A program made the position numbers and the translations under genes. DNA of 37,028 bases from Thermoflexus hugenholtzii JAD2 (GTDB lineage: Bacteria; Chloroflexota; UBA11872; UBA12225): assembly GCA_945907765.1 (NCBI GenBank), contig CAMDTO010000011.1, positions 1 to 37,028 on the forward strand, read 5' to 3'. Under the pieces are notes generated by a model. The model did not search any database and was not told where the DNA came from. It worked only from the letters and a program-made list of their open reading frames with translations. Shown one piece after another: positions 1-7,402 of the stretch. Numbering within the stretch: the first letter of the stretch is position 1; every line of letters starts with the position of its first letter.

Positions 1-426
1 GTCTCGATCGCGATCGAGATGCACCAGCACTCCCTTGCCGATAACTCGTGGAGCACACTCCACCTCCTGGACCTCATCGACCTGCCTAACGTCGGGTGCA
101 ATCCTGACCTCGGCAACCTCTACTGGTGCTATGAAGAGCCTGAGGAGTCTGTCGAGCGGTGCATCGTTGCCCTCGCACCGCGTGCGACATACTGGCATTG
201 CAAGCAACTGATCCGCGTCCATGTGCCGGAAGTGCAGAAGGCCTACTACATCAAGGTGCCCCTGCCGGAGGGCGATATGGATTACCGGTTCGCTGTCGCC
301 GCGATGTTCGGTGCCGGCTACGCCGGTGCGATGGCCATCGAGGGTGTCCGCGAAGGCGACCAGATGTACCGTGACGGCAAAAGTGCCGAGTATTGCCGCC
401 AACTCTTCCGCGACCTCGGACACTGA
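1..426 (+). CDS. Sugar phosphate isomerase/epimerase family protein, C-terminal part (5' end outside window)
   Basis: The reading frame is open from base 1, so the gene begins upstream; the track's ATG at 19 is an internal codon. The visible ~141 residues read like the last strands of the AP-endonuclease-2-type TIM barrel found in sugar phosphate isomerases and epimerases. There is an E-x-H motif near the start (IEMHQHSL), and the stretch LPNVGCNPDLGNLYW resembles the segment carrying metal- and substrate-binding residues in this superfamily. The substrate cannot be told from the fragment. It sits just upstream of an MFS transporter (stop 20 bases before the likely GTG start), so both may belong to one carbohydrate-uptake or catabolism unit. 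The family is fairly clear; the exact reaction is unknown. Confidence 0.7.
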   Translation, partial: VSIAIEMHQHSLADNSWSTLHLLDLIDLPNVGCNPDLGNLYWCYEEPEESVERCIVALAPRATYWHCKQLIRVHVPEVQKAYYIKVPLPEGDMDYRFAVAAMFGAGYAGAMAIEGVREGDQMYRDGKSAEYCRQLFRDLGH

Positions 427-446
427 TCGTCGATGGTAGCCGCCAA

Positions 447-1703
447 GTGAGTCGGAGCCGCACGTTTTCGCTCATCCTGCCCGTGTACGTCCCGTCACTG
501 CTTCTTAGTGCGGGCCAGGGCATCCTTGTGCCCACGTTGCCGCTCTTCACCCAGCAGCAGTTTGAGGTCAACTTCAGCCTGGTGTCCCTTGTGGTCGCCG
601 GGGCGGGTCTTGGGACCCTTATCGGCGACGTTCCTGCCGGCATGTTGATCGAGAGGTGGGGACGCAAGCCAGTCATGGTCGCGGGCACCATCGCCGCCGC
701 CATCGCCACCCTGCTTATGGGCACCACTCCACTGCTTGCAGGTGCGTTCGGGTTGTTCCCGGCATTCGCTCTGCTTGTCCTGCTCCGCCTCATTGCCGGT
801 GTCGGGTCGGCCATGTGGAACCTGTCCAGAATGGCCTACATTGCCGATGTCGTGCCGCTTGCCGACCGAGGACGGGCACTTTCCACATTCGGCGGTGTCG
901 GACGCATTGGCACGTTTGTCGGTCCCTTCGTCGGCGGCGTCATCGGCCTCTGGTTCGGTCTCGAAGCCTCGTTCTATATTGCCGGTGCGATGTCCGCAAT
1001 CGGTGCAGTCATCTCGGTCTTTGCAATCACCGAGACCCGCCATGTGACCGGCCGTGCTGGAAAGCACATGCAGTGGTCGGTGGTCGGTGCCGTTGCCCGG
1101 CGTCACTGGCGTGATCTGACCGCGGCTGGCTCAGCGCAGATCTTCGCGCAGATGATCCGAGCCGGGCGCCAGTTGATCGTGCCTCTCTACGGTGCGAATA
1201 CCCTCGGCCTGACCGTTGTCGAGATCGGATCGATCGTCAGCATCTCGAGTGCCGTCGATATGTCCCTCTTTCTCCCTGCGGGCATCCTGATGGACAAGCT
1301 TGGGCGCAAGTTCGCGTCCGTTCCGAGTTTCATCGTGCTTGCGATCGGCATGGCGATGGTTCCATTTGCCGTCAACTACACCACCCTCCTGATCGCAACC
1401 TGCGTCATGGGGTTTGGTAACGGTATCGGATCAGGCACGATGATGACCTTGGGTGCCGACCTCGCGCCAAAGGAGGCAACCGGCGAGTTCCTTGGGGTGT
1501 GGCGCCTTATCGGCGATTCCGGCACGTCCGGTGGTCCGCTTGCGGTGGGTGCGACCGCCGACCTCATCGGCCTCGGTCCGGCTGCGTTCTTGCTCTCGGG
1601 TACGGGGATCCTGGCCGCCGTGGTCCTCGTGGTCTTCGTTCGCGAGACACTCGTGTCACCGCAACGCATCGTCAAGGCCCCTTCTCCCGTTAACTCGGTG
1701 TGA
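447..1703 (+). CDS. Major facilitator superfamily (MFS) transporter
   Basis: A polytopic membrane protein of about 418 residues with the size and hydrophobic pattern of a 12-helix MFS permease. The loop between helices 2 and 3 carries the MFS signature (GMLIERWGRKPVM), repeated in degenerate form in the second half (GILMDKLGRKFASV). The track begins at an ATG at 393, which would overlap the upstream gene by 34 bases. The in-frame GTG at 447 starts right before the first helix (SRSRTFSLILPVYV), avoids the overlap and is preferred, although neither start has a good Shine-Dalgarno. Substrate is unknown; drug or sugar efflux/uptake are both possible. Its stop overlaps the GTG start of the next gene (GTGTGA), suggesting co-translation with the recombinase. 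Confidence 0.85.
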   Translation: MSRSRTFSLILPVYVPSLLLSAGQGILVPTLPLFTQQQFEVNFSLVSLVVAGAGLGTLIGDVPAGMLIERWGRKPVMVAGTIAAAIATLLMGTTPLLAGAFGLFPAFALLVLLRLIAGVGSAMWNLSRMAYIADVVPLADRGRALSTFGGVGRIGTFVGPFVGGVIGLWFGLEASFYIAGAMSAIGAVISVFAITETRHVTGRAGKHMQWSVVGAVARRHWRDLTAAGSAQIFAQMIRAGRQLIVPLYGANTLGLTVVEIGSIVSISSAVDMSLFLPAGILMDKLGRKFASVPSFIVLAIGMAMVPFAVNYTTLLIATCVMGFGNGIGSGTMMTLGADLAPKEATGEFLGVWRLIGDSGTSGGPLAVGATADLIGLGPAAFLLSGTGILAAVVLVVFVRETLVSPQRIVKAPSPVNSV

Positions 1704-2812
1704 CAACCAGAAGCTTCTACGCCGACCAACCGGACGACTTCCTAGCGGATGACCCCTCTAGTTCTGAGGGGCCGTCCGGGTCTGTTTCCATAGCAGTTCC
1801 GAGGACTGCGGTTTCGCTTGGTGCCGCCCGGGTGCGCTTTGGTTCAAGTCTTGTTGGCCGTTCCCCCGAGACGACCCGCAGCTACATGCAGTCTCTTGAC
1901 CACTTCTTCAACTTTCTCGATGGGCTTGGGATCTCCGACGCATCGCCAACGACCTCCCTCCCGACTGGAGTTGCCGAACGGTTCGCGGCATGGTTGATCC
2001 GGCGCTATGGTCGACGCCCGCGTGGTACGCAGGTGACCTACCTGGCCGGCATGCGTGCCTTCTACCGGTACCTCGACCGGCACGACCTCCTGCCCGCCGG
2101 GGTCACGATCGAACGGACCCGCAGCGCTGTCAGGGACGTCATCGGCAGGCCCGGGCCGTACCTTGCGCCGCGCATCGATCCCCGCCTTCCGTCCATCGTC
2201 CTGTTGGCCGAAGCACTCCCGATTCCTGTGCCCGACGGGGCGGCCTCTCAGCGCGCGCGCCTTGAACTCCTGCGCGATCGCGCCATCCTGCGTGTCCTGT
2301 ACGCGACTGGCATGCGCCGCGCCGAGGTCGCGTCCCTCACCCGTGCATGTGTTGCCGACGGGCACGCCCTCGAGGCGCTGGTGACTGGCAAGGGCCAGAA
2401 GGAACGAACCGTTTTCTTCGATCCGGACACAATGGCGGCGATCCGCGTGTATCTCGAGGCGCGGGCTGATCGTTTCGAACCCCTTTTCTTGCGCCACGAC
2501 ACCGGTCGTGGTCAACCGGGCCCCGCGGGTCGTCACTACGCGATGAGTGAGAAGACCGTCTGGAATGTCGTCCGCAAGTACGGCGAACTTGCCGGGGTCT
2601 CTGCCTCGCCGCATGACTTCCGGCACGACAAGGCGACGACCCTCCTCAATCAGGGGGCCCAACTCTCGGAAGTCCAGGACATTCTGGGCCACGCGTCACC
2701 GGAGACAACCAAAACCATCTATGCCCATTACGACCGGTCACGACTTCGCGAGGCGTTCGACCGCTTCAGTGTGGCGCCCGAAGATCGCGGGCGACCAGGA
2801 AGCCCGGCCTAA
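1700..2812 (+). CDS. Tyrosine recombinase/integrase, XerC/XerD family
   Basis: A site-specific recombinase of up to 370 residues. An N-terminal SAM-like DNA-binding domain (from TTRSYMQSLDHFFNFLD) precedes the catalytic domain. The catalytic set is visible: Arg in YATGMRRAEVASL, Lys in TGKGQKERTVFF, H-x-x-R in HDFRHDKATTLL, His in ILGHASPETT and the Tyr nucleophile in KTIYAHY. In Xer proteins this enzyme resolves chromosome dimers. No phage or integron genes lie nearby, so a housekeeping role is likelier than a mobile-element integrase, but that is inference. The first ~45 residues are low-complexity and lie over two DNA hairpins. An in-frame GTG at 1832 begins just before the domain and is an alternative start. 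The annotated GTG overlaps the MFS stop. Confidence 0.88.
   Translation: MTTRSFYADQPDDFLADDPSSSEGPSGSVSIAVPRTAVSLGAARVRFGSSLVGRSPETTRSYMQSLDHFFNFLDGLGISDASPTTSLPTGVAERFAAWLIRRYGRRPRGTQVTYLAGMRAFYRYLDRHDLLPAGVTIERTRSAVRDVIGRPGPYLAPRIDPRLPSIVLLAEALPIPVPDGAASQRARLELLRDRAILRVLYATGMRRAEVASLTRACVADGHALEALVTGKGQKERTVFFDPDTMAAIRVYLEARADRFEPLFLRHDTGRGQPGPAGRHYAMSEKTVWNVVRKYGELAGVSASPHDFRHDKATTLLNQGAQLSEVQDILGHASPETTKTIYAHYDRSRLREAFDRFSVAPEDRGRPGSPA
1753..1771 (+). other. Hairpin in the 5' part of the recombinase gene
   Basis: CCCCTC, a 7-base loop, then GAGGGG form a perfect 6-bp stem. A second hairpin (GCAGT, 7-base loop, ACTGC) lies at 1793-1809. Neither is followed by a T-run. They fall inside the low-complexity N-terminal extension and could be an attenuator if the true start is downstream. 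The structure is visible; the function is a guess. Confidence 0.3.
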
Positions 2813-2836
2813 CTGCAAGGATCATCGATCTCCGAA

Positions 2837-2850
2837 CCTGACGTTTCAGG
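2837..2850 (+). terminator. Small stem-loop after the recombinase gene
   Basis: CCTGA-CGTT-TCAGG makes a 5-bp stem with a tetraloop 25 bases after the recombinase stop. It has no U-tract, so it is at best a weak terminator between this gene and the separately promoted sua5. Confidence 0.25.
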
Positions 2851-2918
2851 CTTCACCTTGGCTGTCCAGGTAGCGCGCGACTTCGGGCGACTTCCCAGAT
2901 TTGCCGTCTGGGCACCGG

Positions 2919-2924
2919 TAGACT
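2919..2924 (+). promoter_or_regulatory. Probable -10 element of sua5 (leaderless start)
   Basis: TAGACT fits the TANNNT -10 pattern and ends 7 bases before the GTG start at 2932, where transcription would be expected to begin. There is no Shine-Dalgarno, so a leaderless mRNA is likely. No convincing -35 box is seen. A perfect inverted repeat (CCCAGA-N7-TCTGGG, 2894-2912) lies just upstream and could be an operator. Confidence 0.45.
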
Positions 2925-2931
2925 CCCGACC

Positions 2932-4071
2932 GTGCCCCCGGCAGTAATCCTTCCGATCGACCCCCAGCATCCGGATCGCCGTCTCCTTGTGCGAGCCGGA
3001 GCTGTCATCCGGTCAGGTGGGCTTGTCGCCTTCCCGACCGAGACGGTGTACGGGCTTGGTGCGAACGCTTTTGACGACCACGCCATCGCCAGTCTGTACA
3101 AGGCGAAGCGACGGGACGCGCGCGACCCGCTGATCGTGCATCTTGCTTCGGCCAGTGGCCTTCCGCGCGTCGCGACCGATATTCCGGAGGCCCTTGGACA
3201 CCTGACCACGCGGTTCTGGCCGGGTCCGCTGACGATCGTCGCACGCAGGCACCCGGATGTTCCCGGGCGTGTCTCTGCGAATCGTCCTACCGTTGCCGTC
3301 CGTGTTCCCGCCCATCCGGTTGCCCGAGGACTTATCGAGGCCTCCGGTGTTCCCGTTGTTGCCCCAAGCGCCAACCGGTTCATGCGGTCAAGCGCGACCC
3401 GCGCATCGCATGTGGTCGCGGACCTTGGCGAAGTCATTGATCTGATACTCGATGGAGGGCCAACTGAGATTGGTCTCGAGTCGACGGTCGTCGCTACCGA
3501 CGACGACGGGTCTGTGCGTGTCCTGAGACCCGGCGCAATTCCGGTCGAGGCGATCGTCGTGGCCCTTCGCGACGCTGGCATTGATGTCCCGGTTCACGTT
3601 GGCGCTGTGCAGCGGGTGGCCTCGAACGATGGCGAACTCTCACCGGGACTTCTTGAGACCCATTACGCCCCCCGGGCCACGCTGGTCCTTGTCTCTGGGG
3701 CGCCGGCGAGTTCTGTGAGGTTGATGGTCCAACTCCTGCATGATGCGATTGCCGCCGGTGAACGGCCCGGTCTCATCGTGTATGACGAGGATGCTGATTC
3801 GTTGATTGACCCCCGGATGCCCCATCGGGTCACGATTTCGCATGTTGGCTCAGTTGCGAGTCCGGAAACCATCGCACACAACCTCTTCGCATCATTCCGT
3901 GACCTTGATGCTGCCGGTGTGACACGCATCGTCGCGCGCACCATCGATGCTGTCACCACCATGCCCGGACGACCGCCGATTCCCGGTGGCTTCGGCCTCG
4001 CGCGCGCGATTGACGACCGCCTGATCCGCGCCGCTGGCAGCCGGGTCCACCTCACTGGATCAATGAAATGA
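2932..4071 (+). CDS. sua5: L-threonylcarbamoyladenylate synthase (Sua5/YrdC family, long form)
   Basis: Makes threonylcarbamoyl-AMP from threonine, bicarbonate and ATP in the cytosol, the first step of t6A37 modification of ANN-decoding tRNAs. Residues ~15-200 form the YrdC domain: the substrate motif FPTETVYGLGANAF, the KRRDARDPLIVH loop, the PSANRFMRSSAT segment and the closing STVV...VLRPGAI. A linker (LSPGLLETHYAPRATLVLV) leads to the C-terminal Sua5 domain (to residue 379), so this is the long Sua5 type rather than the short YrdC type; 379 residues is typical. The GTG start is supported by the -10 placement and lack of a Shine-Dalgarno. The aminotransferase-like gene follows 10 bases after the stop and is probably co-transcribed. 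Confidence 0.93.
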   Translation: MPPAVILPIDPQHPDRRLLVRAGAVIRSGGLVAFPTETVYGLGANAFDDHAIASLYKAKRRDARDPLIVHLASASGLPRVATDIPEALGHLTTRFWPGPLTIVARRHPDVPGRVSANRPTVAVRVPAHPVARGLIEASGVPVVAPSANRFMRSSATRASHVVADLGEVIDLILDGGPTEIGLESTVVATDDDGSVRVLRPGAIPVEAIVVALRDAGIDVPVHVGAVQRVASNDGELSPGLLETHYAPRATLVLVSGAPASSVRLMVQLLHDAIAAGERPGLIVYDEDADSLIDPRMPHRVTISHVGSVASPETIAHNLFASFRDLDAAGVTRIVARTIDAVTTMPGRPPIPGGFGLARAIDDRLIRAAGSRVHLTGSMK

Positions 4072-4081
4072 GGCCGAGCCA

Positions 4082-4999
4082 ATGACCGCCGATGCTTCCT
4101 TCCGGAGTGCGCAGGGCTACGCACCTGACCCGCGCAACGACGACGTCCTTGTCTATGTCAACGGCGAATTTGTCCCCCGCCAAGAGGCACGCGTGTCCGT
4201 CTTTGACAGTGGGTTTGTCCTCGGTGACGGTGTCTGGGAGGGCCTTCGCCTTGTCAGTGGCACGTTGATCAGCCTCGATGCCCATATGGATCGCCTCTTC
4301 GAGGGTGCGAATTCCATCGCTCTCGACATTGGCATGACCCGTGAGGCCGTCGTGGATGCGGTCTGGCAAACCCTGGGCCGCAACGGCATGACCGACGGCG
4401 CCCATGTCCGCCTGATGGTGACCCGGGGTGTCAAACGCACTGTGAACCAGGATCCACGCTTCATCATCGGTGGCGCGACCATCGTGATCGTCGCCGAGTA
4501 CAAGATGCCGAACCCCGAATCGAAGGCGCGGGGACTTACCCTTTTCACTTCGACGTTCCGCACCAGTGGGCCTGATATCTTCGACTTGCGTCTGAACTCG
4601 CATAGTCGCCTCAACCTGATCCAGGCACTCATCCAGGCGATCAACGCCGGTGCCGACGAGGCGCTGATGCTTGACCCGCGAGGCTTCGTTGCGAGTTGCA
4701 ACTCAACGAACTTCTTCATTGTCCGCCGGGGCGAACTCTGGACCTCCTCCGGCCTCTACAGCTTCAAGGGGATCACCCAGCGCACCGTCATTGACGCCTG
4801 GGAGAGCGCAGGCAGTCGTGCGCGCGAGTGCGACTACACCCTTGCGCAGGTCTACTCGGCCGACGAGGCTTTTGTGACCGGGACGCTTGGTGGGGTCACG
4901 CCGGTCGTGCGGATTGACGGTCGGCAGATTGGGGACGGCAAGCCCGGACCACTGACGGCCCGGGCCTTTGAGCTCTACACGGCCGCGGTCATGCCCTGA
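4082..4999 (+). CDS. Class IV aminotransferase-fold protein lacking the canonical PLP lysine
   Basis: 305 residues with the fold-type IV aminotransferase pattern (branched-chain or D-amino-acid aminotransferase, ADC lyase). The N-terminal signature VFDSGFVLGDGVWEGLRL and the HMDRLFEGA segment are typical. Aligned by eye to the family, the Schiff-base lysine (K145 in D-amino-acid aminotransferase, K159 in IlvE) falls on Asn172 (LNSHSRLNLI). The glutamate that contacts the pyridine nitrogen falls on Ser205 (GFVASCNSTNFFIV). The spacing of 33 residues matches the family, so this is not an alignment slip. It may bind PLP without classical transamination, use another residue, or do different chemistry. 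The start is an ATG 10 bases after the sua5 stop with a weak GAGG upstream. Databases may call it branched-chain aminotransferase; I would not assert that. Confidence 0.8.
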   Translation: MTADASFRSAQGYAPDPRNDDVLVYVNGEFVPRQEARVSVFDSGFVLGDGVWEGLRLVSGTLISLDAHMDRLFEGANSIALDIGMTREAVVDAVWQTLGRNGMTDGAHVRLMVTRGVKRTVNQDPRFIIGGATIVIVAEYKMPNPESKARGLTLFTSTFRTSGPDIFDLRLNSHSRLNLIQALIQAINAGADEALMLDPRGFVASCNSTNFFIVRRGELWTSSGLYSFKGITQRTVIDAWESAGSRARECDYTLAQVYSADEAFVTGTLGGVTPVVRIDGRQIGDGKPGPLTARAFELYTAAVMP

Positions 5000-5017
5000 A
5001 CGGGGTTCTGGGGAACG

Positions 5018-5953
5018 TCACGCCTTCGACGGGTCGGTCATGTGGTCGGCCGGATTGCGCCATGAGCGCGTGGCCTTCCAACCCAGCAGTCGCTTGGCCC
5101 GCGCGTTGGAGATGCCCGCCTCGGTCGCACCGATCATCGCCATGCCCGGGACGTTGGCGGTGCCCGGATACGCCCGCGCGATCAGGTCTCGCGTCGGTTC
5201 CAGGCCCCATGAGTCATCTTGCACCGCATACAACTCGGTGCACGCTGCCTCGGGGTTGTCGCTCTCGAGTGCGAGCCGGAACATCGCCGCAAGGTCTCGA
5301 GGATCGGTGTAACTGAAGAGCGCCCGTTCTCCGGACAGCGGGTTGGCCTTGAAGTGGGTTTCCATGTTCGGGTAGTCCCACGGTCGGGCCACGAGGCTTG
5401 GTCGAATAGACACCACGCGCAGTTTCCCTGCCGTCCGACGGTGGATCTGTTCAGCGGTCAACTCGCCAAGCAGCTTCGACAGGCCGTACGGATCCTGTGG
5501 TCGGTTGGCGTGGGTCTCGTCGACGGGCACGAAGTCGGGCAAGTGCAGGTGCGTGCGGTACCCCTGCCCCAGCGTATTGATGCTGCTTGCCATTGCGAGT
5601 GCCTTGAGACCGAGTACGGCTGCTGCTTCGCACGCATTGAAATTACCGACGACGTTGGTCGTGAAGACGTGGGTGTCCGGGAACGTGCCTGGGGAAGCAA
5701 TGGCTGCGAGGTGGATCGCCGCATCGGCACTGGCGAAGACCTCTATGAGGTCGCCAAGGTTCTCATGGTTCCCGATCCGGTAGCGTACCCCCGGCACTGC
5801 CGGTTGGAGCCCCCGGGGTGTCGCATGCTGGGGTGGGCGTTCACGGTCCAGCACGGTCACGGTCCACCCGTGCGCGACCAGTTCGCGCACCACCCATCCG
5901 CCAATCCACCCGCACCCCCCCGTAACCGTCACTCGTCGTGTCATTTGTTCCAC
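5018..5953 (-). CDS. NAD(P)-dependent extended SDR (epimerase/uronate-dehydrogenase-like)
   Basis: A Rossmann-fold extended short-chain dehydrogenase of ~311 residues. The nucleotide-binding motif VTGGCGWIGGWVV is at the N-terminus, followed by an acidic residue after strand 2 (VLDRE, favouring NAD) and the active-site Y-x-x-x-K (PYGLSKLLGE), with ASSIN supplying the catalytic Ser. The overall pattern recalls sugar epimerases and uronate dehydrogenases. The track's ATG at 5995 overlaps the CYTH gene; a GTG at 5953 is preceded by GAGGAAGGGG, and an ATG at 5944 is another option. It is the last gene of a minus-strand unit after the methyltransferase and CYTH genes and converges on the aminotransferase-like gene with 18 bases between. 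Two sugar-acid dehydratase-like genes nearby suggest sugar or sugar-acid metabolism. Confidence 0.85.
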   Translation of the reverse strand: MEQMTRRVTVTGGCGWIGGWVVRELVAHGWTVTVLDRERPPQHATPRGLQPAVPGVRYRIGNHENLGDLIEVFASADAAIHLAAIASPGTFPDTHVFTTNVVGNFNACEAAAVLGLKALAMASSINTLGQGYRTHLHLPDFVPVDETHANRPQDPYGLSKLLGELTAEQIHRRTAGKLRVVSIRPSLVARPWDYPNMETHFKANPLSGERALFSYTDPRDLAAMFRLALESDNPEAACTELYAVQDDSWGLEPTRDLIARAYPGTANVPGMAMIGATEAGISNARAKRLLGWKATRSWRNPADHMTDPSKA

Positions 5954-5964
5954 TGTCCCCTTCC

Positions 5965-6690
5965 TCATGCCCTGTGTGACTGGCGTGCAAGCCACGCACG
6001 CGCCGCTTGCACTTTGCCAGAACGTGCCGGTCGCAGTCGCGTCATGCCTGCAACCAGGTTCGAGACCTCCGTGACCACTTCCGGTGCCCCGCGGGCCAGT
6101 TCGATCTCCACGTAGCGGCGCACATACGGGTGCCCTTCCAACCGGACCTCGTCTAGCGAAAGGATGACCTCGGCGTAGTCATGCGGGGCGCCTGTGTTCG
6201 CGTGACGACGCAGTCTCAGGTTGCGCCTCGGATTGACCAGGACCGCGCCGCCGGCAAGGTCGCCGGGGTACGCAATCCCCCGTGCCCGAAGCGCGTCAAT
6301 GACGGGACGGGCTTCGGCGACTGAGCCCCATTCACGGACCGGGACGCTGACCAGCATCGCCGCCGTGAGTTCCGTCCGCGCCATGACCCCCTCGCCCGTC
6401 TCCCCTGCATGTGCATTCGCTTCGCTTGGGCCACCCGGTGCATTCCCGGCCGGTCCCTTGAGGGTCAACTCGCCGATGTCGTCTCCATCAAGTGATCGGA
6501 TCCGCAAGGTGCACCGTTGCCTCGCCAACCCATGGCCGGGAGTGTCGAAGTAGGTATCCCTCAGACGGGTCTCGGTCTGTTCCACCACCCGCCAAGGGCC
6601 AAATGCGCCGGCCTCGGCAAGGACGGCGAACGCCTGACGCGACGCCCGCAACTTCACCTCGATTTCGATCAGCGTGGGTGCTCCCGGCAT
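5965..6690 (-). CDS. CYTH domain protein (triphosphate tunnel metalloenzyme)
   Basis: About 241 residues. The diagnostic N-terminal E-x-E-x-K motif is present (LIEIEVKLRA), followed by the alternating acidic and basic strand pattern of the tunnel fold (RDTYFDTPGHGLARQRCTLRIR, GELTLKG, YAEVILSLDEVRLEG, YVEIELARG). Known members are inorganic triphosphatases, thiamine triphosphatases and class IV adenylate cyclases; the specific activity cannot be read from sequence. The ATG at 6690 is chosen because it overlaps the upstream methyltransferase stop as TGATG, a typical coupling arrangement; the track's longer form reads into that gene. The SDR gene begins about 11 bases downstream. Confidence 0.85.
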   Translation of the reverse strand: MPGAPTLIEIEVKLRASRQAFAVLAEAGAFGPWRVVEQTETRLRDTYFDTPGHGLARQRCTLRIRSLDGDDIGELTLKGPAGNAPGGPSEANAHAGETGEGVMARTELTAAMLVSVPVREWGSVAEARPVIDALRARGIAYPGDLAGGAVLVNPRRNLRLRRHANTGAPHDYAEVILSLDEVRLEGHPYVRRYVEIELARGAPEVVTEVSNLVAGMTRLRPARSGKVQAARAWLARQSHRA

Positions 6691-7313
6691 CACCGTACCC
6701 GGCGAAGGATCGCGAAAAGGTCGGCACCATCCATCGGTGTCTCGAACTCGGGTTCGTGCGTCTCGTCGATCTCGAACCATGGCGCGAAGTGTGCCTTGAT
6801 GATCTCCCAGTCGGCGGCGAACGGTGGCCCGCCCTCGGCCGGTCCGATGAAGAAACTCGCAATCAGGCGTCCACCGGGCTTGAGGATTGCCCGGATGTTC
6901 TCCACGTACCGGTCACGGTCCGACGGGGAGATCGCGCAGAAGCATGCTCGTTCAAGGACGTAATCGAATGCCTCGTGATACCGCTCATGCAGGGTGAAGA
7001 CATCCGCCTGCTCGAAGCGTGCGTGAGCCTCAGCGCCATTGGTGCGCGCAAGTTCGGTCGCACCCGCAACCGCCGATGGCGCGAAATCGAACCCGACGAC
7101 GTCGAACCCGTGGGACGCGAACAGCAGGGCGTCATGACCGCGTCCGCACCCCGGTGCCGCCAGCCGTCCGGGTGGAAGGGCACTCGGGCCATCGAGGAGA
7201 TGGATGAATGCCGGTGTCGGCACACCTCGTTCCCAGCCGGTCCGGCCCTCCTTGTAGCGTGTTTCCCAATACGTCGGTTCGTGAACTGGAGTTGGCGTTG
7301 TCATGGGGTTCAT
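6690..7313 (-). CDS. SAM-dependent methyltransferase, thiopurine methyltransferase (TPMT)-like
   Basis: About 207 residues. The N-terminus has the TPMT-family signature (YWETRYKEGRTGWERG), then SAM-binding motif I (LAAPGCGRGHDALLFASHG), the acidic residue after strand 2 (VVGFDFAP) and ILKPGGRLIASFF. Members methylate small thiols, halides or selenium and arsenic compounds; the substrate here is unknown. The start is the ATG at 7313 (MNPMTTP) or 7304; the track's 304-residue form extends into the divergent thioesterase gene and is rejected. There is no clear Shine-Dalgarno, and a TACCGC 7 bases upstream could be a weak -10 of a leaderless transcript. It heads a minus-strand unit with the CYTH and SDR genes. 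Confidence 0.85.
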   Translation of the reverse strand: MNPMTTPTPVHEPTYWETRYKEGRTGWERGVPTPAFIHLLDGPSALPPGRLAAPGCGRGHDALLFASHGFDVVGFDFAPSAVAGATELARTNGAEAHARFEQADVFTLHERYHEAFDYVLERACFCAISPSDRDRYVENIRAILKPGGRLIASFFIGPAEGGPPFAADWEIIKAHFAPWFEIDETHEPEFETPMDGADLFAILRRVR

Positions 7314-7340
7314 CCGATGTGCGGTAGGAGGGGGAAACCT

Positions 7341-7358
7341 CCGCCATTTCCGCCATTT
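7341..7358 (+). repeat. Tandem 9-bp direct repeat in the divergent promoter region
   Basis: CCGCCATTT occurs twice in perfect tandem between the divergent methyltransferase and thioesterase starts. Next to it, GGAGGGGGAAACCTCC can form a 5-bp stem. Tandem sites of about one helical turn can bind a regulator, but nothing identifies one. Confidence 0.4.
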
Positions 7359-7386
7359 GCGTGGAAACCGGCCGGTCATCGGAGGG

Positions 7387-7392
7387 TACCCT
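7387..7392 (+). promoter_or_regulatory. Possible -10 element of the thioesterase gene
   Basis: TACCCT fits TANNNT and ends 10 bases before the ATG at 7403. No Shine-Dalgarno lies between, consistent with a leaderless or very short-leader mRNA. It also overlaps the palindrome GGGTACCC. Confidence 0.35.
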
Positions 7393-7402
7393 ACCTCCCG
7401 GC

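Noticed and set aside
1844-2692. 282-residue minus-strand ORF opposite the recombinase
   Set aside because: It lies wholly within the recombinase catalytic domain, whose R-K-H-R-H-Y set is intact on the plus strand.
1700-2812. Integrase marking a genomic island or phage
   Set aside because: No att-like repeats, tRNA junction, phage or transfer genes are nearby; it is translationally coupled to an MFS gene and resembles chromosomal Xer proteins.
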